From Maribacter algarum (ex Lu et al. 2025) (nom. illeg.) (GTDB lineage Bacteria > Bacteroidota > Bacteroidia > Flavobacteriales > Flavobacteriaceae), in contig CANMAW010000007.1 in the NCBI GenBank assembly GCA_947495915.1, positions 1 to 64,000 on the forward strand: a DNA stretch of 64,000 bases, given 5' to 3'. The translations under genes and the position numbers were made by a program. Positions 16,759 through 25,373 of the stretch are shown one piece after another. Each line of letters begins with the position of its first letter. The first letter of the stretch is position 1. The notes beneath the pieces were generated by a model. It ran no database searches and was not told the origin of the DNA. It saw only the letters and a list, made by a program, of their open reading frames with translations.

Positions 16759-17500
16759 TAATTTCTTGAAGAAATGTTTGACTATGAGTAACTAAGAAAT
16801 CGATCAGTTCAAATTCATTTTCCTTTTTAAGTAAAGACTGCGTAGGCATTTTAGCATCACAATAAAACAAGAATTCATTTATTTTATCTTGAGGTAATTT
16901 TAAATCTACCACAAAAAATTCATCATCATAAACTTGTCTCATAACCTCGCTAACTTTCAAAGGCTTACGCTCTTCAGGTTTATCTGATTTAGTTGCTTTC
17001 ATTAAGGCCTTGAATAGTCCGACAAAGTTAAGCCCGTCTTTAACCAAACCTCTTTCAGCTCTTGAGAGTCCTATATTTTCTACCTCTGAACTTCGATCAA
17101 TTTCATATTCAAACTCCTCTTGTAAAATACCACTTTGCATTTCTACAAACCGCTCTTGGTCTTCTGGTGTTACAACGACCTCTTCTAACTCGGTAACTTT
17201 TTCTTCAACCTCAACCACCAACCTATTTCTTTCTAAAATTTCATTGGTAATCGTTATTATTTGAATTTGATATTGCAATGCAGAAAAAACCAATTCATCA
17301 CCTTCTTTAACTCGAATTTGATATTCCCCTTTCGAATTGGTAATAGTAGCCATTTCAGAGGTGGCATTGATCACATTTTCATTAGGTACACTTACATTAT
17401 TATATAATACTTTACCTCTTAAAATAGTTCTTTCGTCGTCTTGCGACCATAAACTTAAAGATACAAACAAGGTAATAGCAAGTGTAAGAAACTGTTTCAT
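16745..17500 (-). CDS. CarboxypepD_reg-like exported protein (first of two paralogues)
   Basis: A 251-residue protein with a signal peptide (residues 1-19, ending LWSQ), a CarboxypepD_reg-like domain (about 25-112: LRGKVLYNNVSVPNENVIN, ITNSKGEYQI, LEEVVVTPED) and a C-terminal domain with FFVVDLKLPQDKINEFL, closely matching the next gene. It is the first gene of a probable four-gene unit (this, its paralogue, the DUF6702-like protein, the M1 peptidase), with a -7 element 37 bases upstream. The conserved C-terminal block in both paralogues suggests a shared partner-binding surface. Function not known. Confidence 0.82.
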   Translation of the reverse strand: MKQFLTLAITLFVSLSLWSQDDERTILRGKVLYNNVSVPNENVINATSEMATITNSKGEYQIRVKEGDELVFSALQYQIQIITITNEILERNRLVVEVEEKVTELEEVVVTPEDQERFVEMQSGILQEEFEYEIDRSSEVENIGLSRAERGLVKDGLNFVGLFKALMKATKSDKPEERKPLKVSEVMRQVYDDEFFVVDLKLPQDKINEFLFYCDAKMPTQSLLKKENEFELIDFLVTHSQTFLQEINEQK

Positions 17501-17536
17501 TTAGATATGTTTACTGTGTAATATAGACTTAACCTA

Positions 17537-17544
17537 CAAAAATA
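17537..17544 (-). promoter_or_regulatory. Bacteroidota -7 element for the four-gene peptidase operon
   Basis: On the minus strand TATTTTTG matches TAnnTTTG exactly, 36 bases before the first start codon of the unit. Confidence 0.5.
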
Positions 17545-17857
17545 TTTATAATTTTCATGAGCATTTCATCTTTTATTCACTAAATAGTTTTGATACGTGT
17601 AGGGTATTTTCTATTTAAATGGTTATAAAGAAAATATAAGTTTGGGTCTAAAAAAAAAAGCAGATTCTAAACTTTTGTTAATTTGTATTACGTACATAGT
17701 ATTATAACTCTAATAATGGAATTAACGATAGCAAACTTTTGTAAATTTTCCGAACGCTTTTCACCTATTTAAAATGTCTTTTTAACTGGAAAGATGAGTG
17801 ATTTATCGGGATAATCATATTTTTGTTGATTAGTTTGTCATCATACCCCTATTTCTT
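17545..17857. other. Intergenic region between divergent genes
   Basis: About 310 AT-rich bases. A short direct repeat, AAACTTTTGT, occurs near 17669 and again near 17733, followed by T(A)AATTT in each case. An imperfect -7 like box, TTAGTTTG, lies about 20-30 bases before the fibre gene start. I recognise no gene, RNA or strong hairpin. Confidence 0.45.
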
Positions 17858-20800
17858 ATGAAAAAAACAAATATTCTCCTGCTTATAATAGTTCTTACAG
17901 GAAGTTGGTTAACTGCACAAGTAAAGATTGGAGAAAACCCACAAAATATTGATCCTGCATCAGTTTTAGAATTAGAAAGCACCGATAAAGTTTTGGTTAT
18001 TACTCGGGTCACCACGGCCCAAATGAATGCTATTGTACCAAGTCAAGGGGCGCTATGTTATAATACCGATGTTCAAGCGGTGCACTATTTTGATGGTACA
18101 CAGTGGGTTAATATCGGAAGCGGCGGTACAGGTGGAAACGTTAATATCACTGCTGACCCCATAGTAAACCCTCAAAGTACCATTGTTATAACTACTACAG
18201 CAAATGGTGACAATTTAGAAGTAGCACCAAACAGTATTCGGTCAGAACAAATTGTAGATGGTGGCGTAAACGGAGTTGATATACAAGACGGTTCAATCGG
18301 GCCAGGAAAACTGCAAGATAACTCTGTTACTGAAGAAAAACTTTCTGAAAACTCTGTAGGCACATTTGCCTTAGACAATGCTAATATTGGCTTAAGTGCT
18401 TTTACAAATGATGAAGGCTATATCACCGCAGCCAATGTCGTCAGTACAGATGCCAATAATGCCTTACAGATTGGCACAGATAATGGAGCGTTTTATGATG
18501 AACTGCCCTTAATTAATGCCATTCAAAATAATACCGATGCTATAAATGCTGATGGTGACACGAATGCAACCAACGAAATACAAAGTTTAGCAATAAGCGG
18601 TAATGATATCACAATTTCTGGTAGTAATACCATTACACTGCCAACAGGTGCCGTAGCTGACGGTTCTGAAACCATCGTAACTGCAGGAACCAATGTAACG
18701 GTAACAGGAGATGGTACAGCAGCAACACCATATATAATTGCTGCTGCCGGTGGAGCAGCAGGAACTACTGAAGAGGCAGATCAGATAACAATTACTGGTA
18801 TAGGAACAAATGCAGATCCTTTTAAAATTGAACCAGGAACGGCAGGACAAATTTTGACAACCGATGCTACAGGTGTTGTTTGGGCAAATGCAGCACCAGG
18901 AGGTGGATCTACGGAAGAAGCCGATCAAACCACAATTACCGGAGTTGGAACCAATGCTGATCCCTTTAAAATTGAACCTTCAGCGACTGACGGGCAAGTT
19001 TTGACTACTACTGGTGGTGTACCAGTGTGGGCAGATTTACCACCAAGTGGTGGTTCAGCACTTTTTGATATCAATACAATTTCTGGCACAGGAGTAGCGG
19101 GTGATGAATACACCGTTGCTGATGATGGTATTTCTACCGTGAAAATTCTAGATGCTAATGTGACCCCTGAAAAAGTAGCACCTTCTGCAACTGATGGACA
19201 AGTGTTAACAACTACGGGTGGAGCTACAGTTTGGGCAGATTTACCTCCTAGTGGAGGTGCTGCTTTATTTGATGCAACAACAATTTCTGGTACAGGAGTA
19301 GCAGGTGATGAATACACGGTTGCCGATGATGCCATTACGACTGTTAAAATTCTAGACGCTAATGTAACCCCAGAAAAAATTGCTCCGGCCGCTGCTTTAA
19401 CTCCTGCCGCAGATCAAATGTTAATTACGACAGATGCAGGCGTTGTTGAGTGGGCACCACTGGCCTCACACCTTGGAACACCAAATTCTGTCTTTATTGC
19501 TGATGAGACAACCGGTGAACCTGTAAATGCGATAAACCCAGTCAATGACCCTAGTTTTGAGTGGATTCAAAGTGCTAGACTTGGATACGGTCAATTACAA
19601 ATAGGTCTTGATGGCTTTCCCGCTTCTGACGATGTTAGTAAAGTAATCATTGCAGAATCTACCAGTCTTGGCAGTGATGTATCATATCCATTGTTAATTC
19701 ATACACCATCACCTGGTGCTGCCAATGCCAGTACAGGTATTCTGTTTTCTCCAGAAACAGAAAGTGGTAGTTTCGGTGCTATATCAAAAGGTGCTTTAAT
19801 TTATCAACGTACAGGTGGATTTGCAACGGGAGACTTTCATTTTCTACAAACTAATATACAAGATTTTGCAACCAGACCACTTACCACTGATAAAGCTTTT
19901 ACCGTTAGAAACAACAAAGACATTGTTATTTACGGGGGTGTAGAAGTGAATGGCGATGGTTTGGGGGCACCTGGTGAAGTGTTAACATCCAATGGAACTA
20001 CAGTGGAATGGGCTGCAGCTGGAGGTGGTGGTGCTGATGATCAAGATGCCACTGAAGTAAATCTTGCAACAGCTATAGATATAGACGGTGATTCAACGAA
20101 TGAGCTAACCGTAGAAGATGCAATCATTGCACTCAACGCTACAAATTCAGATGACCAAAATGCAGCAGAAGTAGATCTAGTAACCGCAGTTGATATAGAT
20201 GGTGATTTAATTCCTGAAACAACAGTAGAAGAGGCCATTTCTAAATTGGCAGCTGCTACAGGAGGAGAAAATCTAAGTAATACGAACCTAACTCAAACTA
20301 CAGGGGAAAATAGAACCTATGATTTAAATGGTCAAGATTTAATTTTTAATGGAACTGGAGGCCAAATTGGTATCGGTAACTTTGGAACCAACCCAGCGCC
20401 CGCATCAATTCGTAGTAAACTTGACGTGGATGGGCAGATTACCGCAAGTAATGGATTTGCATCCTCAGCAGGGTCTGCTCTTACACCTGGATTTGGTTTT
20501 TTTACCAATGGAGATACTGATACTGGTATGTTTCGAGCATTTGAAGATCAATTAGGATTTTCAACTGGAGGTATTGAGACGATTAGAATTAACGCCGCTC
20601 AAAATGTAGGAATTGGTGAAATTAATCCAACAGAAAAACTTCATATAAATGGAAATCTTAGAATTGATAATGGAAATATAATTGCTAGAAATGGCCCAGC
20701 CACAGCAATTGGCCAAGTCCTTACCAATACTATCAATGGAACAGAATGGGCAGCCGCAGGAGGTCTTCCAACAGGTGGAACAAACGGACAAGTTTTATCA

Positions 20801-21196
20801 ACTGATGGTTCCGGCACATATTCGTGGGTCAATAATGATGATCAAGATGCCTCGGAAGTAGTTTTAAATCCCACTATAGATGTAGATGGAGATGGCACCA
20901 ATGAGGCAACAGTTCAACAAGCGATTGCTGATTTAAGCGCAAATATTATCATTGCAAAAGGTAGAGTTACAACACCGGGCACAACAGGAGCATATACGGA
21001 GAATGTCGCAGGAGGACTTCCCGCAGGAGCTATTATTAATCTTAGTGTTGAGCAAAGTAATACAGCGCCATTTATGATTCAAATAACAGGTAGAACAGCG
21101 ACAGGATTTTCAGTTCAAATATACCAATGGGATGTTGGTTCTGGGGACTTTATTGGTGTTGATGCAATATGGAACTATACGATTATAAACCCATAA
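17858..21196 (+). CDS. Large repetitive phage-fibre-like secreted protein
   Basis: A 1112-residue protein with a signal peptide (ending LTAQ) followed by VKIGENPQNIDPASVLELES and a beta-rich repetitive region. Repeats include DGQVLTTTGGxxxWADLPPSGG units, two near-identical 68-residue blocks (equivalent points 19081 and 19285), and DDQDAxEVxLxxxxDIDGD units near residues 728, 768 and 990. Such Gly/Ala/Thr/Asp-rich repeats resemble trimeric tail-fibre and collagen-like proteins and are common in Bacteroidota surface proteins. The C-terminal 90 residues form a compact domain that is not a T9SS sorting domain. The following gene starts 2 bases after the stop and does carry one. No other phage gene is nearby, so a phage origin is not supported. 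Exported fibre is my inference. Confidence 0.8.
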   Translation: MKKTNILLLIIVLTGSWLTAQVKIGENPQNIDPASVLELESTDKVLVITRVTTAQMNAIVPSQGALCYNTDVQAVHYFDGTQWVNIGSGGTGGNVNITADPIVNPQSTIVITTTANGDNLEVAPNSIRSEQIVDGGVNGVDIQDGSIGPGKLQDNSVTEEKLSENSVGTFALDNANIGLSAFTNDEGYITAANVVSTDANNALQIGTDNGAFYDELPLINAIQNNTDAINADGDTNATNEIQSLAISGNDITISGSNTITLPTGAVADGSETIVTAGTNVTVTGDGTAATPYIIAAAGGAAGTTEEADQITITGIGTNADPFKIEPGTAGQILTTDATGVVWANAAPGGGSTEEADQTTITGVGTNADPFKIEPSATDGQVLTTTGGVPVWADLPPSGGSALFDINTISGTGVAGDEYTVADDGISTVKILDANVTPEKVAPSATDGQVLTTTGGATVWADLPPSGGAALFDATTISGTGVAGDEYTVADDAITTVKILDANVTPEKIAPAAALTPAADQMLITTDAGVVEWAPLASHLGTPNSVFIADETTGEPVNAINPVNDPSFEWIQSARLGYGQLQIGLDGFPASDDVSKVIIAESTSLGSDVSYPLLIHTPSPGAANASTGILFSPETESGSFGAISKGALIYQRTGGFATGDFHFLQTNIQDFATRPLTTDKAFTVRNNKDIVIYGGVEVNGDGLGAPGEVLTSNGTTVEWAAAGGGGADDQDATEVNLATAIDIDGDSTNELTVEDAIIALNATNSDDQNAAEVDLVTAVDIDGDLIPETTVEEAISKLAAATGGENLSNTNLTQTTGENRTYDLNGQDLIFNGTGGQIGIGNFGTNPAPASIRSKLDVDGQITASNGFASSAGSALTPGFGFFTNGDTDTGMFRAFEDQLGFSTGGIETIRINAAQNVGIGEINPTEKLHINGNLRIDNGNIIARNGPATAIGQVLTNTINGTEWAAAGGLPTGGTNGQVLSTDGSGTYSWVNNDDQDASEVVLNPTIDVDGDGTNEATVQQAIADLSANIIIAKGRVTTPGTTGAYTENVAGGLPAGAIINLSVEQSNTAPFMIQITGRTATGFSVQIYQWDVGSGDFIGVDAIWNYTIINP
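19053..19480 (+). repeat. 204-bp tandem coding repeat in the fibre-like gene
   Basis: Equivalent points at 19081 and 19285 start stretches that encode ISGTGVAGDEYTVADD in both copies, giving a 204-bp (68-residue) period. A partial related unit precedes and follows them. Confidence 0.8.
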
Positions 21197-21198
21197 GG

Positions 21199-22362
21199 AT
21201 GACAAAATATCTATCTAGCTTAGTATTTTTATTTACGGGAATAATAAGTGCTCAAACTGCCCTATACAATGTGGGTAACATACAAATTCATGAAGAAGGT
21301 CAAGTAGGTTTTCATATTGATTTGATCAACGACGGGTCTTTCGATGAAAATTTAGGTTTGGCAGGCTTCTATGGTGATTTACCTTTATCTGTTTCAGGGG
21401 TTTTTCCAGCTACCTTTTTTGATCTCGAAATTGCCAATCCTGATAATGTTCGACTGAATACCACATTAAATTCAATTAACAATACCAATTTTATAACAGG
21501 TAATTTTTTCACCTTGCGCCCCCTGTCAGACACCTATCTTAACTTCTTAAACGATGCTACCTATAACAGTAGTACTGACTTCACCAAGGTAGATGGTTAT
21601 GCTGCCATATCTAACAAACAGAGTTTTACTTTTCCAGTAGGTGATGCCACTTTTTTAAGGCCTTTAATTTTACAATCTAACGAAGTAAACGCATTTGCTA
21701 AATGCGCGTATTTCTTTGAAAATCCGAATAGTACAAACTCTTTTAGTCAAAATTTTGACACGAGTCAAAAAGTTGCTGGCATAGGGGAAATAAGTACTCG
21801 AGAATTTTGGAAAATTGAAGGTTCTGTGCCTTCTACGATACAAATTACATGGAATGACCGCAGTATTGTCGGTGCACTTGTTGATGATGTTTCGCGATTG
21901 GGTATTGTAGGTTGGCGAAAATCAACTAATCAATGGGTTAGTTTAAGCGGTGCTTTAGCAGTTGGTGACCTAAGTCAAGGCTTCGTTACTTCAGCCACAT
22001 TCATTCCTGACGATTATGAAATCGTAACCTTTGCTGATAATATGGGTGAAGCCAATGATTTAATTAGTACCGGAAACTATATCGTTACGCCCAATGGCGA
22101 CGGCGTAAACGATGCTTTAGAAATTGAAGAAATTAGTTTATCTCCAAATAATTCGATTCAAATATTTGACCGCTACGGACTAAAAGTATTTGATATGGAA
22201 AATTATACGAATACGGAATTTACAGGAGTCGCAACTACAAATAATTTTGTGATAGCTAAAGAAAAAGGACTTCCATCAGGCGTTTATTTTTACATACTTT
22301 CCCTCAAAGATATCGGGTTAGATTTTCAAGGTTTTCTCTATTTAACTACACCTCCTAATTAA
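21199..22362 (+). CDS. Secreted protein with gliding-type (CHU_C) T9SS sorting domain
   Basis: I start this at 21199 because MTKYLSSLVFLFTGIISAQ is a signal peptide; a longer frame from 21169 would overlap the upstream gene and put ten extra residues before it. The protein then has 387 residues: a beta-rich region (about 20-290) and a C-terminal CHU_C domain (about 300-387: YIVTPNGDGVNDALEI, IQIFDRYGLKVFD, LPSGVYFY). This sorting domain sends proteins through the type IX system to the surface. The 2-base spacing from the fibre-like gene implies translational coupling and a shared task, perhaps anchoring the fibre. No terminator is evident after it. Confidence 0.87.
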   Translation: MTKYLSSLVFLFTGIISAQTALYNVGNIQIHEEGQVGFHIDLINDGSFDENLGLAGFYGDLPLSVSGVFPATFFDLEIANPDNVRLNTTLNSINNTNFITGNFFTLRPLSDTYLNFLNDATYNSSTDFTKVDGYAAISNKQSFTFPVGDATFLRPLILQSNEVNAFAKCAYFFENPNSTNSFSQNFDTSQKVAGIGEISTREFWKIEGSVPSTIQITWNDRSIVGALVDDVSRLGIVGWRKSTNQWVSLSGALAVGDLSQGFVTSATFIPDDYEIVTFADNMGEANDLISTGNYIVTPNGDGVNDALEIEEISLSPNNSIQIFDRYGLKVFDMENYTNTEFTGVATTNNFVIAKEKGLPSGVYFYILSLKDIGLDFQGFLYLTTPPN

Positions 22363-22788
22363 AATATTTTACAGGTAAGTTCAATTATTCAATATCTAAA
22401 TTGTTTTAAGAGATTACTGTAGTCTATACATCTCAAAAATGAACTGAAAACTCATCACAAAAAATACAACAAAGTAGTTCTAAAAAATAAATCTGTTCCA
22501 ATATATTTGAAGCAGCACCAAATGTTCGCTTTGTTATTCAACTTAATTAAAAATACGGTAGGGTTGTATTTTTATTTTACAGTTATTTTTGATCTTCAAA
22601 AAAAACCATAGTAACCAAATTATAAACAACTTAATCTAATTTAAGATGAAGCCTAGTAGGTAGCTTGATATAAAAGATCAAAATTTTATAGATTGTCAAC
22701 TACTAATTATTTACTTTTAAAATACAGAATGTATAATACATTGACTTTGGCAACGTTTTTGTAATGAAATAGCTAAAATTACTATCAC
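22363..22788. other. Intergenic gap with nothing recognised
   Basis: About 425 AT-rich bases between the CHU_C protein gene and the M15 peptidase gene on the same strand. I find no open frame with a plausible start, no RNA gene, no strong hairpin and no exact TAnnTTTG; TTGACTTTGGCAACG near 22740 is the only promoter-like text. Confidence 0.5.
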
Positions 22789-23523
22789 ATGAAACGCAGA
22801 TCGTTCATTAAAAAAAGTAGCTCCGTAGGCTTAGGACTAGCTTTGACTCCAACCATAATTTTTCAAAAAGATAAAGAATATTCCATCTTAGAACTTATGG
22901 GAAAAGAAGATATCGAACTCTACGGTAAAGGAATTAATTTAAGAGCTGAAGCTCATGACGCTTTTGTTGAAATGAAAAAAGCGGCCTATAGCGATGGCAT
23001 TGATCTAAAAATCGTTTCAAGTTATAGAAATTTTGAACGTCAAGAAGGTATATTCGAACGTAAATTCATTCGATACACTGAAGATGAAGGCATGGAACCT
23101 TTACCGGCAATTGACAAAATCATAGAATACTCTACTATTCCAGGAACCAGCAGGCATCATTGGGGTACTGATATTGATATTGTTGATGGCTATCGTAAGG
23201 TTGAAGGTGATGTTTTGGTACCTTCAAAGTTTGAAGCTGGCGGACCATATGAAGATTTTAAAAAATGGATGGATGAGAATGCCAAAGTTTTTGATTACCA
23301 TCTAGTGTATACTGATGAACCTAAAAGAAAAGGATTCAAGTATGAGCCATGGCATTATAGCTTTGCCCCTATTTCAGTGCCAATGCTGACCGCTTTTAGA
23401 AGCAAAAATATAATGCAATTATTACAACAAGAGACCTTTGAAGGTAGCGAATATTTTACAAAAGGTTTTATTCAAACTTATGTACAGAACAATATTTTGG
23501 ACATAAACAAAGAACTTTTATAA
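22789..23523 (+). CDS. M15 family D-alanyl-D-alanine carboxypeptidase-like protein (VanY/DacB type) with twin-arginine signal
   Basis: A 244-residue protein. The N-terminus MKRRSFIKKSSSVGLGLAL is a twin-arginine signal (RRSFIKK followed by a weakly hydrophobic stretch), so the protein is probably folded before export. The catalytic domain has the zinc motif SRHHWGTDID (Ser121, His123, Asp130) and, later, EPWHYSF with the third ligand His, both typical of the VanY/LdcB group. These enzymes trim the terminal D-Ala or stem peptide of peptidoglycan in the periplasm. TatA is encoded at 12687. It is followed 51 bases later by the M48 gene on the same strand, which may share its transcript. Confidence 0.9.
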   Translation: MKRRSFIKKSSSVGLGLALTPTIIFQKDKEYSILELMGKEDIELYGKGINLRAEAHDAFVEMKKAAYSDGIDLKIVSSYRNFERQEGIFERKFIRYTEDEGMEPLPAIDKIIEYSTIPGTSRHHWGTDIDIVDGYRKVEGDVLVPSKFEAGGPYEDFKKWMDENAKVFDYHLVYTDEPKRKGFKYEPWHYSFAPISVPMLTAFRSKNIMQLLQQETFEGSEYFTKGFIQTYVQNNILDINKELL

Positions 23524-23574
23524 CTAATTTAAGCCTTTTTTGTACCTTACTTTCCGCTTAGAACACTACATACC

Positions 23575-24345
23575 ATGAACAGAGGAAGTTGGAAAATTAG
23601 AATATTTATTGGCTTGGCTATTGTTGCATTTGCATTTATTCGAAAATGCAGCAATACTGAAGAAAACCCATATACCGGTAGATCACAGCATATTACAATG
23701 AACCCAGAGCAAGAAATTGCTATTGGTTTAGAAAGTGCTCCGCAAATGGCACAACAACACGGAGGTCTATACCCAGATGAGCGATTGCAAAAATATGTTG
23801 ATCAGGTGGGCTTTAAGTTGGTGCAAAATAGTATCGCTCGAGAAACCCCTTATCAATTTGATTTTCACCTTTTGGCAGATGACCAAACAATTAATGCCTT
23901 CGCACTGCCAGGTGGTCAATGCTTTATTACCTACGCCTTATTTAAACAACTCAATGAAGAACAGTTAGCTGGTGTATTGGGGCATGAGATTGGCCATGTA
24001 ATCGGAAGGCATTCTGCCGAACGTATTGCCTCAAGTGAATTTTGGAGAACAGCAACTATGGGAGCAACAGTTGGCGCCGGAGATATAGGAAATGTTGTTG
24101 GAGGAATTGGCCAAAATACTCTTTTAAAAAATGGCCGTGGTGACGAACTTGAAAGTGATGATTTAGGTGTTTTATTTATGATTCAATCAGGTTATAACCC
24201 TAATGAAATGATCAAAGTGATGCAAATATTAAAAGCAGCCGCTGGTCCAAATCGAGTTCCTGAGTTTCAAAGCACGCATCCTGACCCTGAAAATAGAATT
24301 GAAAAGATAAAAGAATCAATTGCTAAATACCGGGGTCAACTGTAG
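23575..24345 (+). CDS. M48 family metallopeptidase, membrane-anchored or exported
   Basis: A 256-residue protein with a single hydrophobic segment (residues 9-22), followed by a catalytic domain with HEIGH at 137-141 and the downstream Glu in ELESDDLG as third zinc ligand. The region around ADDQTINAFALPGGQ is the conserved substrate-groove part of the BepA/LoiP type, which handles misassembled outer membrane proteins in the periplasm. It lacks the TPR tail of BepA, so it is closer in length to LoiP/YcaL. A Cys at 25 lies in IRKC, which is a poor lipobox, so lipidation is doubtful. It forms a cell-envelope pair with the M15 gene upstream. Confidence 0.92.
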   Translation: MNRGSWKIRIFIGLAIVAFAFIRKCSNTEENPYTGRSQHITMNPEQEIAIGLESAPQMAQQHGGLYPDERLQKYVDQVGFKLVQNSIARETPYQFDFHLLADDQTINAFALPGGQCFITYALFKQLNEEQLAGVLGHEIGHVIGRHSAERIASSEFWRTATMGATVGAGDIGNVVGGIGQNTLLKNGRGDELESDDLGVLFMIQSGYNPNEMIKVMQILKAAAGPNRVPEFQSTHPDPENRIEKIKESIAKYRGQL

Positions 24346-24388
24346 CGTTAAATTCGACAAAATGCACGCTGAGCCCTGTGTTTTTTTG

Positions 24389-24396
24389 TATATTTG
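24389..24396 (+). promoter_or_regulatory. Bacteroidota -7 element for the 55-residue membrane protein
   Basis: TATATTTG matches TAnnTTTG exactly, 73 bases before the ATG at 24470, so a leader of about 65 bases is expected. Confidence 0.5.
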
Positions 24397-24469
24397 CCAT
24401 TCCCAGTATCTTTACCCCGTTTAAAATTTAACCCTTATAGCTTTAATTAATCAGTTAAATAAATCTATA

Positions 24470-24637
24470 ATGGGAACACTTGTACACTTTAGCAATCTTT
24501 ACACTAAGGCATTTGAAAATTGTAGACCTTTAGCGATCGTAGTATTGCTTAAGGCTTATTCTGTATTTTGCGCAATCATGCTTTTAATGGCAGCATATGC
24601 CCTATCTAGCCGCGCACTTAATGGTTGGGACTTTTAA
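24470..24637 (+). CDS. Small single-pass membrane protein, 55 residues
   Basis: A complete short frame from ATG to TAA. The protein begins MGTLVHFSNLYTKAFENC and has one clear membrane helix (about residues 31-46, VFCAIMLLMAAYALSS) and a short tail ending GWDF. It has its own upstream -7 element and a strong terminator after it, so it looks like an independent gene. I recall similar 50-60 residue proteins with a helix in this place in Flavobacteriaceae (DUF6747 is the number I remember, not verified). No function is known. The alternative is a chance frame, but the promoter, helix and terminator speak against that. Confidence 0.65.
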   Translation: MGTLVHFSNLYTKAFENCRPLAIVVLLKAYSVFCAIMLLMAAYALSSRALNGWDF

Positions 24638-24690
24638 ATCACAAACAATCAGCTCTTTTACTTGAACACTATTTGAACTGAAATTGAATA

Positions 24691-24725
24691 AAAAAAACGC
24701 TTACCAGATGGTAAGCGTTTTTTTT
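24691..24725. terminator. Bidirectional intrinsic terminator
   Basis: A 15-bp stem, A7CGCTTACC with GGTAAGCGT7, and a 4-base loop (AGAT), with A and T runs on both sides. It serves the small membrane protein gene on the plus strand and the ankyrin gene on the minus strand. Confidence 0.9.
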
Positions 24726-24757
24726 GGTAATTGATGATGAATAACTCTCTAACATAT

Positions 24758-25141
24758 TTAACTATTTTCTTGAAGAACATCTAGTACATCAGTAGCATTT
24801 GAAAGCTTAGCATGCTTTACAATAGTCCAGCCCTTGTTGCATTTGATATTCAAATTTGCATCATTAGCAATTAACAATTTCAAAATCTCTACTTTGTTAT
24901 ATCGTGCAGCAAAAATAGCAGGTGTCATACCCAATGATTTTTTGTTTACGTCCTCCCCTAGTTCAATCAACTTTTTTACTGTAGATAAATCACCTTGAAC
25001 AATAGCCTTACAAAAAGCACTAATTTCAGCCTTGACAACATGTTCTGTTGCATTTTCGTTGAAGTTCATTGTTTTGGTTTCTGCCAACACGCCAGAAACC
25101 ATAAGCAGACAAGCTGCTAATGTTAAAATCGTTTTTTTCAT
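24758..25141 (-). CDS. Small exported ankyrin-repeat protein
   Basis: A 127-residue protein with a signal peptide (MKKTILTLAACLLMVSGVLA) and two to three ankyrin repeats (about 45-125: LSTVKKLIELGEDVN, MTPAIFAARYNKVEILKLLIANDANLN). Ankyrin repeats bind proteins; an exported copy would act in the periplasm or outside. No enzyme domain is fused. It is a single-gene unit: a bidirectional terminator lies after it and an 18-bp palindrome lies 33 bases before its start. Small secreted ankyrin proteins are common in Flavobacteriaceae and have no assigned role. Confidence 0.85.
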   Translation of the reverse strand: MKKTILTLAACLLMVSGVLAETKTMNFNENATEHVVKAEISAFCKAIVQGDLSTVKKLIELGEDVNKKSLGMTPAIFAARYNKVEILKLLIANDANLNIKCNKGWTIVKHAKLSNATDVLDVLQENS

Positions 25142-25173
25142 GATGAGTGAATTTAGATTGATGAATAAATTAT

Positions 25174-25191
25174 GTCTATATAAATATAGAC
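25174..25191. repeat. 18-bp palindrome upstream of the ankyrin gene
   Basis: GTCTATAT and ATATAGAC are perfect inverted arms with a 2-base centre, 33 bases upstream of the ankyrin start codon and about 180 bases before gpmI. It could be an operator for the ankyrin gene. Confidence 0.6.
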
Positions 25192-25373
25192 GATGATTAT
25201 CGCTTTATGTTTCATCATTAACAGTATAATAACTAAACTTTAACAAGTCATTGAGTTTTAAGTTAATTCCTTAACAATTTACATAGGTCTAGTGAATTTT
25301 ATAAAATCATATCATATTTTCTAGTACTAGATGGCAATTCGTACTACTTTTATAGTTCAATAAATCATGTACC

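Noticed and set aside
18587-19335. Reverse-strand frames inside the fibre-like gene
   Set aside because: They reflect the low-complexity Gly/Ala/Thr repeats of the forward gene and show odd Cys/Ser-rich composition.
21169-21198. Longer start for the CHU_C protein overlapping the fibre-like gene
   Set aside because: The signal peptide begins at 21199 and the upstream residues lie in the end of the previous gene.
17858-22362. Prophage remnant
   Set aside because: The fibre-like protein is the only phage-like feature; there is no integrase, capsid, terminase or attachment site, and it has a Sec signal peptide.
22740-22788. Sigma-70-like TTGACT promoter before the M15 gene
   Set aside because: Bacteroidota use a different consensus, and no TAnnTTTG is present at the right distance.
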